Positions 1 to 8,625 of a stretch of 64,000 bases of DNA are shown in pieces (the first letter of the stretch is position 1; each line of letters begins with the position of its first letter). Under the pieces are notes generated by a model. That model had not been told where the DNA came from, ran no database searches, and saw nothing but the letters and a program-made list of their open reading frames with translations. The position numbers and the translations under genes are program-made. Source of the DNA: Pantoea sp. Ep11b (lineage in GTDB: Bacteria > Pseudomonadota > Gammaproteobacteria > Enterobacterales > Enterobacteriaceae); NCBI RefSeq assembly GCF_040783975.1, contig NZ_CP160631.1, positions 2,356,001 through 2,420,000 of the forward strand, in the 5' to 3' direction.

Positions 1-173
1 TGGTGCGCCAGGATGTGCTGGCGAGCCACCCGGGGCTGGACAGCGCGCTGAATCAGCTCTCTGCGCAGATCACCGATGAGGCGATTACAGAGCTGAACAA
101 GCGGGTCGATATCGATCACCAGTCACCGGAGAAAGTGGCGCGTGATTTCCTTCAATCCAAAAACATGCTGTAA
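1..173 (+). CDS. Osmoprotectant ABC transporter substrate-binding protein, C-terminal end (partial)
   Basis: The open frame enters from the left edge and ends in TAA at 171-173, giving about 56 C-terminal residues (starting VRQDVLASHPGL, ending FLQSKNML). Segments of the form 'LNxLSxxITDExITELNKRVD' near the C-terminus are typical of the glycine betaine/choline/carnitine binding proteins of the OpuC/OsmF type (OpuAC Pfam family). Ten bases separate it from the permease gene, which is preceded by a GGAGG ribosome-binding site that overlaps this gene's end. The product should be a periplasmic receptor feeding the permease and ATPase downstream. Identity of the ligand cannot be told from this fragment. 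Confidence 0.8.
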   Translation, partial: VRQDVLASHPGLDSALNQLSAQITDEAITELNKRVDIDHQSPEKVARDFLQSKNML

Positions 174-182
174 GGAGGCACT

Positions 183-830
183 GTGGATACCCTTCACTAC
201 ATCATGGATAACTGGAGCACCCTGCTGACCCTGAGCTGGCAGCACAGCTGGCTGGTGCTGGTGGCGGTGGGCCTTGCGATCGTAATTGGCGTGCCGCTGG
301 GCATTCTGATCGTGCGCGTCAGATGGCTGGCGACCCCGATTCTGGGGATCGCCACCGTGGTACTGACCATTCCGACTATTGCGCTGTTTGGCCTGATGAT
401 CCCGCTGTTTTCGCTGATCGGTCAGGGTATCGGGGCGCTGCCCGCGATTACGGCGGTGTTCCTCTACTCGCTGCTGCCTATCGTGCGTAATACCCACACC
501 GCGCTGGAGAACCTGCCGGATGGCCTGCGTGAAGCGGGTCGCGGCATCGGCATGACCTTCTGGCAGCGTCTGCGCTGGGTAGAGATCCCGATGGCGCTGC
601 CGGTGATTTTCGGCGGCATCCGGACCGCCGTGGTGATGAACGTTGGCGTGATGGCAATCGCCGCGGTAATTGGCGCAGGCGGTCTGGGACAGCTGCTGCT
701 GGATGGGATCAGCGGCAGTGATATTCGTATGCTGATTGCCGGGGCACTGATGATTTGTCTGCTGGCTATTTTTCTTGACTGGCTGCTGCATCGTCTGCAG
801 CAGGCGCTGACTCCAAAGGGGATTCGATAA
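183..830 (+). CDS. Osmoprotectant ABC transporter permease (OpuC/YehW type)
   Basis: This 215-residue inner-membrane protein has about five to six hydrophobic segments and the binding-protein-dependent permease EAA-type loop around residues 115-135 (LREAGRGIGMTFWQRL), followed by the conserved stretch VVMNVGVMAIAAVIGAGGLG. This is the BPD_transp_1 fold used by OpuCB/OpuCD permeases for glycine betaine, choline or carnitine. It starts at GTG 183 with GGAGG seven bases upstream. The stop codon overlaps the ATG of the ATPase gene (TAATG at 828-832), so the two are translationally coupled. OpuC systems often have two permeases; the second may lie left of the window. Family assignment is firm, substrate is inferred. 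Confidence 0.9.
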   Translation: MDTLHYIMDNWSTLLTLSWQHSWLVLVAVGLAIVIGVPLGILIVRVRWLATPILGIATVVLTIPTIALFGLMIPLFSLIGQGIGALPAITAVFLYSLLPIVRNTHTALENLPDGLREAGRGIGMTFWQRLRWVEIPMALPVIFGGIRTAVVMNVGVMAIAAVIGAGGLGQLLLDGISGSDIRMLIAGALMICLLAIFLDWLLHRLQQALTPKGIR

Positions 831-1966
831 TGATAACGCTGGAAAACCTGACGAAAACCTTTACCCAGAAAAACGGCACCACCAATAAAGCCGTCGATAA
901 CGTCAGCCTGCATGTGCCAGCCGGTGAGATGTGCGTACTGCTCGGCCCGTCGGGCTGCGGTAAAACCACCACGCTGAAGATGATTAACCGGCTGATCCCC
1001 GCCACCAGTGGACGCATCCTGATTAATGGAGAAGATACCAGCACCCAGGACACTACCACCCTGCGCCGCAATATCGGCTATGTGATCCAGCAGATTGGTC
1101 TGTTTCCCAACATGACCATCGAGGAGAACATTACCGTGGTGCCGCGGATGCTCGGCTGGAACAAAAAGCAGTGTCACGAGCGGGCCACCGAGCTGATGAG
1201 CATGGTCGCACTGGACCCCAAAAAGTTTCTTCATCGCTATCCGCGTGAGATGTCAGGCGGTCAGCAGCAGCGTATCGGCGTGATTCGTGCGCTGGCGGCG
1301 GATCCACCGGTGCTGCTGATGGATGAGCCCTTTGGTGCGGTTGACCCGATTAACCGCGAAGTGATCCAGAATGAGTTTCTGGAGATGCAGCGTCAGCTGA
1401 AGAAGACCGTGATGCTGGTGAGCCACGATATCGACGAGGCGCTGAAGCTGGGCGACCGCATCGCGGTATTTGGTCAGGGTAAAATCGTGCAGTGCGCCAG
1501 CCCGGATGAGCTGCTGGCGACCCCGGCCAATGAGTTTGTCGGCTCCTTTGTTGGCCAGGACCGCACGCTGAAGCGTCTGCTACTGGTGCAGGCGGGCGAC
1601 GTGACCGAGCAGCAGCCGACTATCACCGTGCGCCGCGCCACGCCGCTGGAGGAAGCCTTTAGCACCATGGATGAGAACGATATGCGCTCGATTACCGTGG
1701 TCGATGAGGATGGCAAACCGCTGGGCTTTGTGAAGCGCCGCGAGGCACGAAACGTCAGCGGCCGCTGCGAAGAGAAGCTGCACACCTTCAAAGTTACGGG
1801 TAAAGCGGAGGAGAACCTGCGCGTCGTGCTCTCCAAACTTTATGAGCACAACACCGTCTGGATGCCGATCGTCGATGAAGAGGGGCGCTACAGTGGGGAG
1901 ATTTCGCAGGATTACATCGCGGATTACCTTAGCTCAGGTCGTACCCGTCGTCGTCTGAATCCGTAA
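830..1966 (+). CDS. Osmoprotectant ABC transporter ATP-binding protein with C-terminal CBS pair (OpuCA type)
   Basis: The 378-residue protein carries a Walker A motif (GPSGCGKTT, about residues 39-47), Q-loop (VIQQIGLFPNM), ABC signature (MSGGQQQR), Walker B (LLMDEPFGAVDP) and switch histidine (SHDIDEA). After about residue 260 it continues into two CBS-like repeats (TITVRRATPLEEAF and LHTFKVTGKAEENL). In OpuCA-family ATPases a CBS pair is linked to sensing ionic strength and so to osmotic gating. It is the last gene of the visible operon, overlapping the permease stop codon. It should energise uptake of a quaternary-amine osmoprotectant. The exact substrate is not determined by the sequence. 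Confidence 0.92.
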   Translation: MITLENLTKTFTQKNGTTNKAVDNVSLHVPAGEMCVLLGPSGCGKTTTLKMINRLIPATSGRILINGEDTSTQDTTTLRRNIGYVIQQIGLFPNMTIEENITVVPRMLGWNKKQCHERATELMSMVALDPKKFLHRYPREMSGGQQQRIGVIRALAADPPVLLMDEPFGAVDPINREVIQNEFLEMQRQLKKTVMLVSHDIDEALKLGDRIAVFGQGKIVQCASPDELLATPANEFVGSFVGQDRTLKRLLLVQAGDVTEQQPTITVRRATPLEEAFSTMDENDMRSITVVDEDGKPLGFVKRREARNVSGRCEEKLHTFKVTGKAEENLRVVLSKLYEHNTVWMPIVDEEGRYSGEISQDYIADYLSSGRTRRRLNP

Positions 1967-2104
1967 TTCACGCCTGTCCATCACCTGACGGGGGCCAGGC
2001 TGGCCTCTGTTGGGTGACGCCATCCCTGGCCCGCTATGCTTTGCTAACAATAATGGCGCCCTTCGCGTGAAATTCTGCATTGCCTGTCTGGATCGTCAGG
2101 CAGT

Positions 2105-3481
2105 TTAGCTCTCCGTCAGCCTCTCCGCCTCAGCGGCCTCTGCCATCTGCCCTTCGTCCGGCAGGACCAGGTTCAGCCCGATCGCCAGGAGGCCGCCGGT
2201 CGTCACCGCATGGCCGAACAGGCTGTTAATCAGCGGCGGGAACTGCTTCAGTACCTCCGGCACCGCTTCTACCCCCAGGCCGATACCAAAGGCGATGGCC
2301 ACAATCAGCATCTCGCGGCGGCCCAGCGGCCGCTGCGTCATCACCCGGATACCGGCGGCCACCACGCTGCCAAACATCACGATGGTTGCACCGCCCAGCA
2401 CCGGCGGCGGGATCTGCTGCAGCAGCGAGCCGATAAAGGGAAAAAGCCCCAGCAGCGCCAGCATAATCCCCAGCAGCATACCCACGTAACGACTGGCGAC
2501 ACCGGTCATCTGGATAACGCCGTTGTTCTGAGCAAAAGTGGTGTTGGGAAAAGCGGAGAACACCGCCGCCAGCACGCAACTCAGGCCGTCGGCGACGATG
2601 CCGCCCTGCAGCCGCTGCTGAAACGGCTTGCCAGTAATCGGCTGTTGCGAGATCAGGCAGTTGGCGGTGAGATCGCCCACGGCCTCGATCACCGCAATGA
2701 CGGCGACCAGGGCGATGGGCAGGAAAATCGTCCAGTCGAAGGCAAACCCAAACCGGAACAGGGCCGGCAGCACGATCCCGTGCTCCGGCGTTATCATCTT
2801 CAGTGGCAGGTGCCCGGTTAAGGCCGCCGCCACGCACCCTGCCGCGATACCGGCCACCACCGCCACCAGCCGCGCCCAGCGGTTACGCGCACGGTTCAGC
2901 GCCACGATCACCAGCAGCGTCAGCGCCCCCAGCGCCAGGTTGCCGGGCGATCCAAAATCGGCGGCGTTGTGGCCGCCCGCCCAGTCGGTGATGCTGACCT
3001 TGATCAGGCTGATGCCAATCAGGGTGATTACCGTGCCGGTCACGACCGGCGTCAGCACGTTGCGCAGCGAACCGACGCAGCGGCTGATCAGAATCGGGAT
3101 CAGCGCCGCCACCAGGTTACAGCCAAACAGCATCGCCATAATCTCTTCCGGTGAACCGCCACGGCCTTTCACCATCAGTCCGCCGGACAGAATCACCCCC
3201 AGAAAGGCGAAGCTGGTGCCCTGCAGACAGATCATCCCGGCGCCGATGCCCCCGATACGCCGGGACTGTAAAAAAGTGCCCAGACCAGAGACAAACAGCG
3301 ACATGCTGATCAAATAGGGTGTATAGGCCTGTAGCCCCAGCACTGAGCCGATGATCAGGGGCGGCGTAATAATCCCGACCACGCTGGCCAGCAGATGTTG
3401 CAGCGCGGCGATGAATGCCGGGACGGGGCCAATGCGGGCATCCAGCCCGTATAACAAACCTTGCTCGTGCGAGTGCGACAT
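2105..3481 (-). CDS. NCS2-family purine permease, XanP/XanQ-like
   Basis: This 458-residue membrane protein has some 12-14 hydrophobic segments and the NCS2/NAT signature stretch QNNGVIQMTGVASR at about residue 325, which is nearly identical to that of E. coli XanP and XanQ. Other conserved stretches are CLQGTSFAF in the N-terminal half and IPPPVLGGATIVMFG after the signature. These proteins import xanthine (some members uric acid or other purines) by proton symport across the inner membrane. It stands alone, facing the ABC operon, so context gives no further clue to the substrate. The ATG at 3481 has a GGAG-like site upstream (GAGGTGGAGCATCATT). XanP-like is my best reading; a urate or hypoxanthine carrier remains possible. 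Confidence 0.85.
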   Translation of the reverse strand: MSHSHEQGLLYGLDARIGPVPAFIAALQHLLASVVGIITPPLIIGSVLGLQAYTPYLISMSLFVSGLGTFLQSRRIGGIGAGMICLQGTSFAFLGVILSGGLMVKGRGGSPEEIMAMLFGCNLVAALIPILISRCVGSLRNVLTPVVTGTVITLIGISLIKVSITDWAGGHNAADFGSPGNLALGALTLLVIVALNRARNRWARLVAVVAGIAAGCVAAALTGHLPLKMITPEHGIVLPALFRFGFAFDWTIFLPIALVAVIAVIEAVGDLTANCLISQQPITGKPFQQRLQGGIVADGLSCVLAAVFSAFPNTTFAQNNGVIQMTGVASRYVGMLLGIMLALLGLFPFIGSLLQQIPPPVLGGATIVMFGSVVAAGIRVMTQRPLGRREMLIVAIAFGIGLGVEAVPEVLKQFPPLINSLFGHAVTTGGLLAIGLNLVLPDEGQMAEAAEAERLTES

Positions 3482-3600
3482 AATGATGCTCCACCTCTGG
3501 ATGATAAGTGGAGGTAATGCATTTTCTGCGCCATGACGCTAGTAACTCGCACTATTCTGATTAGCGCATTGATTTAAAAGAGGAATTAAGCAAAGGAAGA

Positions 3601-3634
3601 CAGCGATAAGCCTGAAACTTTAGGCTCATCGCTG
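3601..3634 (-). terminator. Hairpin downstream of bioD2
   Basis: A 13-base-pair stem read on the minus strand (CAGCGATGAGCCT with AGGCTTATCGCTG) has one G-U pair and an 8-base loop. It lies 28 bases after the bioD2 stop codon. The tail on the minus strand is pyrimidine-rich but not a clean U run, so termination efficiency is uncertain. The single A-C mismatch on the plus strand becomes G-U on the minus strand, which supports a minus-strand RNA. Confidence 0.5.
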
Positions 3635-3661
3635 ACTGAGATGAAGAGATTTGTTTCATAA

Positions 3662-4360
3662 TCAGGCGATCTTTGCACTCACAGCGTGCAGATCGCTCTG
3701 CTCCAGCAGGGAAATATCAATATAGGGGGTCAGATCACGCTGTTCGGCACGCGGCAGGTAAGGCAGCTCGCCCAGCCGCGGCGCGGCAATCTTTTCACGC
3801 AGAACCTCAATGATGTCGCTGTAGTGGGCCAGCCCCGGGTTGATGCGATTCGCGACCCAGCCCACCAAAGGCAGCCCATCCCGGGCTATCGCCTCTGCCG
3901 TTAACAGGGCATGACTGATACAGCCTGACTGAATGCCGACCACCATCACCACCGGCAGTTGCTGCTCCACGACCCAGCAGGAGAGCGGACGGCCATCATT
4001 CATCAGACTGCGCCAGCCGCCTGTGCCCTCCACCACCACCCGTTCGGCCTGCTGCGACAGGCTGAGGAGTCCCCGGGTCAGCAGTCCATAATCGATGTGC
4101 TGACCGGGATGGGTGCAGATCTCCTCCTCCTGAAAAACCAGCGGGTTAATGGCCTGATAGGGCAAATCCAGGGATGAGGCGCTCTGCAGCACCTGGGCAT
4201 CTTTATTGCGCAGGCCATCAGCGGTGCTGGCCGCACTTCGCGCGACAGGCTTGTAGCCGACGGCGCTCAGCCTGTGGCGGATAAAACTCTGTAACAGGGC
4301 GCGTGACACTACCGTTTTACCCACTGCGGTGTCGGTGCCGGTAACAAACAGTCTGTTCAC
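3662..4360 (-). CDS. ynfK: Dethiobiotin synthetase paralogue BioD2 (YnfK)
   Basis: This 232-residue ATP-dependent enzyme matches the dethiobiotin synthetase family, which carboxylates 7,8-diaminopelargonic acid and closes the ureido ring of biotin. The N-terminal P-loop is GTDTAVGKT (residues 8-16), the substrate lysine lies in GYKPVA, and the EGTGGW motif corresponds to the EGAGG magnesium site of BioD. Biotin operon genes are not nearby; the gene sits just downstream of mlc on the same strand, exactly as ynfK does in E. coli, so it is the second, non-operon copy. Its in vivo role beside the main bioD is not well defined. A perfect 8-base inverted repeat lies 26 bases upstream. Confidence 0.9.
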   Translation of the reverse strand: MNRLFVTGTDTAVGKTVVSRALLQSFIRHRLSAVGYKPVARSAASTADGLRNKDAQVLQSASSLDLPYQAINPLVFQEEEICTHPGQHIDYGLLTRGLLSLSQQAERVVVEGTGGWRSLMNDGRPLSCWVVEQQLPVVMVVGIQSGCISHALLTAEAIARDGLPLVGWVANRINPGLAHYSDIIEVLREKIAAPRLGELPYLPRAEQRDLTPYIDISLLEQSDLHAVSAKIA

Positions 4361-4385
4361 TCCACTTCTCCTTTTGGACCGTTGC

Positions 4386-4404
4386 GGTTAATCGGTGATT
4401 AACC
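4386..4404. promoter_or_regulatory. Inverted repeat upstream of ynfK
   Basis: GGTTAATC-GGT-GATTAACC is a perfect 8-base inverted repeat with a 3-base centre, 26 bases before the ynfK start codon. Its position and symmetry fit a protein-binding operator or a short RNA hairpin in the leader. It does not resemble the BirA operator that I know. Function is unassigned. Confidence 0.35.
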
Positions 4405-4473
4405 TTGTTGCGAACCGGCATTCTAAAGAATGGAGGATGAGAACAGATTGCGTTAGCGCAAGATTAAGCCCGC

Positions 4474-5691
4474 TTAACCTTGCAACAGTTTCACTAACAG
4501 ATGACCGCTGTAAAGCGCATCTTTGATCAGCGCCGCTGCGCCCAGCGTTCCCGGCTCGCTGAATTCCGTGGGTGCCAGCTGGATCGTCGCGCTGTAGGCA
4601 GGCAGTGACTGCTGCAGGATGGTGTTACGCACCGCCGGAAACAGCACATCGGCAGCCGCGTTAAGGGGAGAACCGATAAGAATATGTTGTGGATTAAAGA
4701 TGTTGACCATCATTGCCAGGATCCGGCCAACGTGATGTCCTACGCTGGCGATGGTGTCGCGCGCCAGGCGATCGCCTGACTGGGCGGCTGCACACAGTGA
4801 CTGCAGCGTCAGCGGCTGCGCATTGAGCAGGCTGTCAGGCTGCGCAGGCAGACGCTGGGCCGCCAGCGCCAGCAGGCTGCCGGTGCTGGCTACGGTTTCA
4901 AGGCAACCATGATTCCCGCAGTAGCACTGCTGACCGTAGGGATCAATCTGCGTATGTCCAATCTCGACCAGCGCCCTGCCGCTTTTATGCAGCAGCTGAC
5001 CGCCGCTGATCACGCCAGCCCCCACCGTTTCATCAATCACGATCTGGATAACATCCTGCGCGCCGCGTGACGCGCCAGACAGCGACTCTGCCAGCGTCCA
5101 GGCTGAAATATCATGCTGCACAAAGACCGGCAGCCCGGTACGCGACGCCAGCGCATCGCCCAGCGGCATATCACGCACCTGATAACCCGGCAGCCGGTGC
5201 ACCACGCCGGACGCGGCATTTATCAGTCCGGGCAGCGTGATGGCAATAGCCGTCAGACGCTCCAGCTTCCTTTGGTGGCGGATAAAGAAGGCATCGACCT
5301 GTTCAATCAGCGCGTTCAGCAGCGGCTGCGCAGACTCATCCGGCAGCGGCAGGCTCTCTTCTGCCAGCGCACGGCTGCTGAGATCGCGCAACGTAAAGGT
5401 CATGGCGCCGCGATGCAGGCGGATCGCCAGATAGTGCCAGGCGTCAGTGTCCAGAATCAGGCCAATCGCCGGGCGACCGCGACTGCCCGGCTCCTGAAAT
5501 TCGGTCTCCTGAACCAGATGGGCATCCAGCATTTCCCGCACAATTTTGGTAATGCTGGCCGGGGCGAGCTGGGCGCGGCGGGAGAGTTCGATGCGCGAAA
5601 TGGGACCGTGAAGGTCAATTAATCGATAAACGACGCCTGCATTGGTCTGCTTGATCTGGTCAATGTGGCCAGGTTGACTGTCCGGATTCAC
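4474..5691 (-). CDS. mlc: Mlc, ROK-family global repressor of sugar uptake genes
   Basis: Mlc represses glucose and mannose PTS and maltose regulator genes and is inactivated by sequestration to dephosphorylated PtsG at the membrane. The 405-residue product has an N-terminal winged helix-turn-helix (SRIELSRRAQLAPASITKIVREML, about residues 25-48, given here in parts), a ROK domain and the zinc motif CYCGNHGC near residue 258. I chose the GTG at 5691 because its reading MNPDSQPGHIDQ aligns with E. coli Mlc (406 residues) and GGGAG lies upstream; the frame is open a further 25 codons. Synteny ynfK-mlc-ynfL-ynfM is that of E. coli. A CRP-like site and a possible autoregulatory operator lie upstream. 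Confidence 0.95.
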   Translation of the reverse strand: MNPDSQPGHIDQIKQTNAGVVYRLIDLHGPISRIELSRRAQLAPASITKIVREMLDAHLVQETEFQEPGSRGRPAIGLILDTDAWHYLAIRLHRGAMTFTLRDLSSRALAEESLPLPDESAQPLLNALIEQVDAFFIRHQRKLERLTAIAITLPGLINAASGVVHRLPGYQVRDMPLGDALASRTGLPVFVQHDISAWTLAESLSGASRGAQDVIQIVIDETVGAGVISGGQLLHKSGRALVEIGHTQIDPYGQQCYCGNHGCLETVASTGSLLALAAQRLPAQPDSLLNAQPLTLQSLCAAAQSGDRLARDTIASVGHHVGRILAMMVNIFNPQHILIGSPLNAAADVLFPAVRNTILQQSLPAYSATIQLAPTEFSEPGTLGAAALIKDALYSGHLLVKLLQG

Positions 5692-5705
5692 AACCCTGCT
5701 CCCGG

Positions 5706-5727
5706 TTATTTTCGCGCTTCTAAATAA
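5706..5727. promoter_or_regulatory. Candidate Mlc operator (autoregulation)
   Basis: TTATTT and AAATAA form inverted half-sites separated by 10 bases (tcgcgcttct), ending 15 bases upstream of the mlc start codon. Known Mlc operators in E. coli are AT-rich with TTATTT/AAATAA-like arms, and mlc is known to repress itself. The match is by eye and the spacing may differ from the best sites. Confidence 0.4.
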
Positions 5728-5779
5728 AGATGCGCCATGGTGATGCAGATCAGGCAACAGCGTCAAATATTTGATTAAA

Positions 5780-5799
5780 TATGTGATTTATCGCACAGA
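5780..5799. promoter_or_regulatory. CRP-like site upstream of mlc
   Basis: TGTGA-tttatc-GCACA (5782-5797) matches the CRP consensus TGTGA-N6-TCACA at nine of ten positions. It lies about 90 bases upstream of the mlc start. E. coli mlc is known to be controlled by cAMP-CRP, which agrees with this placement. Confidence 0.65.
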
Positions 5800-5824
5800 A
5801 TGATGAGATGTGGCGGGGGTTTCA

Positions 5825-6715
5825 TCACCGCTTTGTCTGCAGCAGCGCCATCATGTTCTCCATCTGTGCACTCTTCTCGCGGGCGGCTGACCAGACCAGC
5901 CAGAGTTCAGAAATCGCATCCTCTTCCGTTAAGGGCAGCCAGACCAGGTCACTCAGCCGCGCCCGGCGAAAGGAGGCGGGCAGTATGGAGACGCCCAGAC
6001 CGGTCGCCACCAGCCCCAGAATCGTCATCGCCTCGCCCACCTCCTGGGTGATATAGGGCTTAATGTGATAACGGTGCAGCAGCGCCAGAATGTCGCTATA
6101 GAGCGCGGTGCCCCCCTGCGGATCAAAAAAGACAAAGGGCTCAGTGGCCAGGGCCGACACCGAGATGCGCTCTGCGCTGGCCAGCGGATGCGCCTTGTGT
6201 ACCACAGCACACAGCGGCTCACTCAGCAGTAACTGATGATGCAGTCCAGCGGGCAGCGACGTGTTGCGCATCACGCCGAGATCGAGCCGTCCATCCAGCA
6301 AGGGCGCCAGCTGCTGGCGGGTGTTGATCTCCTGCATCTGGATGTGCACCTGCGGCCACTGCTGCCGGAAACGGTAGAGGGCGTCAGAGACCGCTGCGGT
6401 AAAGGGTGCGGAGGAGGTAAATCCAATGCGCAGCTCTCCCTCTTCGCCACGGTGCAGTCGGGCGGCGCGGTCGGCGGCCTGCTCAACCTGCAACAGAATC
6501 GTCCGGGCATCGCTCAGCAGCTGCGCACCCGCCGCCGTAAGCTGCACGCTGCGGTTAGTGCGATGAAAAAGCCTGGCGCCGGTTTCCGCCTCCAGCTGGA
6601 TGATCTGCTGACTGAGCGGGGGCTGAGAGATATTGAGCCGCTGTGCCGCCCGCCCGAAATGGAGCTCTTCTGCCACCGCCACAAAGTAGCGCAGATGCCG
6701 CAGTTCGATATTCAT
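5825..6715 (-). CDS. ynfL: LysR-family regulator YnfL
   Basis: The 296-residue protein begins MNIELRHLRYFVAVAEELHFGRAAQ and shows the LysR winged helix-turn-helix at about residues 18-37, followed by the two-lobe periplasmic-binding-like effector domain (LRIGFTSSAPF near residue 92). It is divergent from the ynfM transporter gene with a 94-base intergenic region, the arrangement of ynfL/ynfM in E. coli, so it most likely controls ynfM. Its inducer is not known. The family and synteny are clear. Confidence 0.9.
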   Translation of the reverse strand: MNIELRHLRYFVAVAEELHFGRAAQRLNISQPPLSQQIIQLEAETGARLFHRTNRSVQLTAAGAQLLSDARTILLQVEQAADRAARLHRGEEGELRIGFTSSAPFTAAVSDALYRFRQQWPQVHIQMQEINTRQQLAPLLDGRLDLGVMRNTSLPAGLHHQLLLSEPLCAVVHKAHPLASAERISVSALATEPFVFFDPQGGTALYSDILALLHRYHIKPYITQEVGEAMTILGLVATGLGVSILPASFRRARLSDLVWLPLTEEDAISELWLVWSAAREKSAQMENMMALLQTKR

Positions 6716-6809
6716 ATCTTAAACGTCTTATTTGAGATTATTAATATATTAGACATCATAATGCCGCTTTCCTAAGCTGACGACAGTTTTCTGACTTTAA
6801 GGAAGATGT

Positions 6810-8060
6810 GTGAGTCGCTCAATTCAGGCCACGGCAGATGACGACGCGGCGCCAGGTGCGCCTGCGACCACTGCGGCTTCAGGTTATATCCGCCGGGGTA
6901 CGCCCCAGTTTATGCGCGTGACGCTGGCGCTGTTCTCTGCCGGACTGGCCACGTTTGCCCTGCTCTACTGTGTTCAGCCAATCCTGCCGGTTCTGTCGCA
7001 GCAGTTTGGCGTTTCGCCCGCGGCCAGCAGTCTGTCGCTCTCGATCTCCACCGGGTTGATGGCGCTGGGGCTGCTGGTCACCGGACCGCTCTCGGATGCG
7101 ATTGGCCGCAAATCGGTGATGGTCACCGCCCTGATGCTGGCGGCGCTCTGCACCCTGCTCTCGGCCACGATGACCAGCTGGCACGGCATTCTGCTGATGC
7201 GGGCGCTGATGGGGCTGTCGCTCAGCGGCGTCGCGGCGGTGGGTATGACCTACCTGAGCGAAGAGATGGATGTGCGGGTCGTCGCCTTTTCGATGGGCCT
7301 CTATATCAGCGGGAACTCGATCGGCGGGATGAGCGGCCGTCTGCTGAGCGGGGTGCTGACCGACCTGTTCACCTGGCGGATTGCCGTGGCGGTTATCGGC
7401 TGCTTCTCACTGGCGTCGGCGCTGATGTTCTGGAAGATCCTCCCTGCCTCGCGCCATTTTCGCCCCATCCCGCTGCGTCCGCGTAACCTGATGATTAACT
7501 TCCGGCTGCACTGGCGCGATCCCGGCCTGCCCTGGCTGTTTGCCGAAGGATTCCTGCTGATGGGGGCCTTCGTCACGCTGTTTAACTATATCGGCTACCG
7601 TCTGCTGGAGGCCCCCTGGCATCTCAGTCAGGCGGTTGTAGGACTGTTGTCAGTGGTCTACCTGACCGGATCCTGGAGTTCACCCAAAGCGGGGGCGCTG
7701 ACCAGCCGCCTGGGACGCGGGCCGGTGATGCTGGGTGCCACCGCGATGATGCTGCTGGGCCTGCTGATCACCGCCTTTAACGCTCTCTGGCTGATTCTGC
7801 CTGGCATGATGCTGTTCACCGCCGGTTTCTTTGCCGCGCATGCCGTGGCCAGCGGCTGGATTGGCCCGCGCGCGCGCCGGGCCAGGGGCCAGGCCTCCTC
7901 GCTCTATCTGTTCAGTTACTACGCCGGTTCCAGCGTGGCGGGTACGCTGGGCGGCTTCTTCTGGCATGAGTATGGCTGGCGTGGCATAACGCTGTTTATC
8001 AGTTTCCTGTTGATCCTGGCGCTGCTGGTCGCCTGGCGGCTGCACAGCAAAAAACTCTGA
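6810..8060 (+). CDS. ynfM: MFS transporter YnfM
   Basis: The 416-residue protein has 12 predicted membrane spans after a polar N-terminal tail of about 30 residues. It carries the MFS loop 2-3 motif GPLSDAIGRKSVM near residue 92 and the segment SSLYLFSYYAGSSVAGTLGG typical of the YnfM/arabinose-efflux-like group. The start is GTG 6810 with GGAAG upstream. It is divergent from the LysR gene ynfL, matching E. coli. E. coli YnfM is a putative exporter; its substrate is not established by sequence. Confidence 0.9.
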   Translation: MSRSIQATADDDAAPGAPATTAASGYIRRGTPQFMRVTLALFSAGLATFALLYCVQPILPVLSQQFGVSPAASSLSLSISTGLMALGLLVTGPLSDAIGRKSVMVTALMLAALCTLLSATMTSWHGILLMRALMGLSLSGVAAVGMTYLSEEMDVRVVAFSMGLYISGNSIGGMSGRLLSGVLTDLFTWRIAVAVIGCFSLASALMFWKILPASRHFRPIPLRPRNLMINFRLHWRDPGLPWLFAEGFLLMGAFVTLFNYIGYRLLEAPWHLSQAVVGLLSVVYLTGSWSSPKAGALTSRLGRGPVMLGATAMMLLGLLITAFNALWLILPGMMLFTAGFFAAHAVASGWIGPRARRARGQASSLYLFSYYAGSSVAGTLGGFFWHEYGWRGITLFISFLLILALLVAWRLHSKKL

Positions 8061-8066
8061 CGAATC

Positions 8067-8100
8067 CCGCCGGAACCCGGCTTTGTACCGGGTCTGGCGG
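8067..8100 (+). terminator. Hairpin after ynfM
   Basis: Stem arms CCGCC..ACCCGG and CCGGGT..GGCGG with a small internal bulge and a 7-base loop begin 7 bases after the ynfM stop codon. No clean U run follows, so it may be a weak or Rho-assisted terminator. Confidence 0.4.
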
Positions 8101-8219
8101 TATCCTGTCCCGACCCTATCCTGTCAATCCGCTCACCACAACGCGTGCATTTCCCGCTATAATCGTTCGTATTGAAATAATTCGTCTGCTTTGCCTTTTC
8201 ACGGCAACAAGGAACGCCT

Positions 8220-8480
8220 GTGGCCCTCTACTATTACGTCAATAAACAATCGGGATATAACAATAACCATGTGGTGCATGCGGCGGGTTGCCCCTGGCTG
8301 CCGGACATGGATAACAGACTGTTTCTGGGCAGTTTTTACCATGTGAACGCCGCCATCCTGCAGGCAAAAAAATATTATGCGGGTGCCATTGGCTGTGAGA
8401 ACTGCTGCCCGCTTAACCATCATGACGCACCGGACGGTCAGCAAAGCGTGGCCCTGAAGCACACGCCCTTTTCCCGCTAG
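8220..8480 (+). CDS. Small Cys/His-rich protein of unknown function
   Basis: The 86-residue product starts at GTG 8220 preceded by AAGGAAC. It holds paired signature stretches HAAGCPWLPD (about residues 20-29) and GCENCCPLNHH (about residues 58-68), with LGSFYHVNAAILQAKKYY between them. I recall small uncharacterised bacterial proteins with the same H-x3-C...LG-F...A...A...GC-x2-CC pattern, but I know no function. The spacing of Cys and His suggests metal binding or a disulfide-stabilised fold; no signal peptide is seen, so it should be cytoplasmic. It sits alone between ynfM and sotB. Coding is supported by the start signal and conserved-looking pattern, function is unknown. Confidence 0.75.
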   Translation: MALYYYVNKQSGYNNNHVVHAAGCPWLPDMDNRLFLGSFYHVNAAILQAKKYYAGAIGCENCCPLNHHDAPDGQQSVALKHTPFSR

Positions 8481-8625
8481 TCAGAGAGGCGGAAGGTGGC
8501 GACGCGCGACGGCCGTAAGGCACCGGGCAGCTATCCCGCCTCACCGCTGAGGATGCGAAAATTTCCGTATTAAAAATGCGTTTCAGGGTTCCTCTTCCCG
8601 CTTTATTCACTACAATGTTCAGTAA

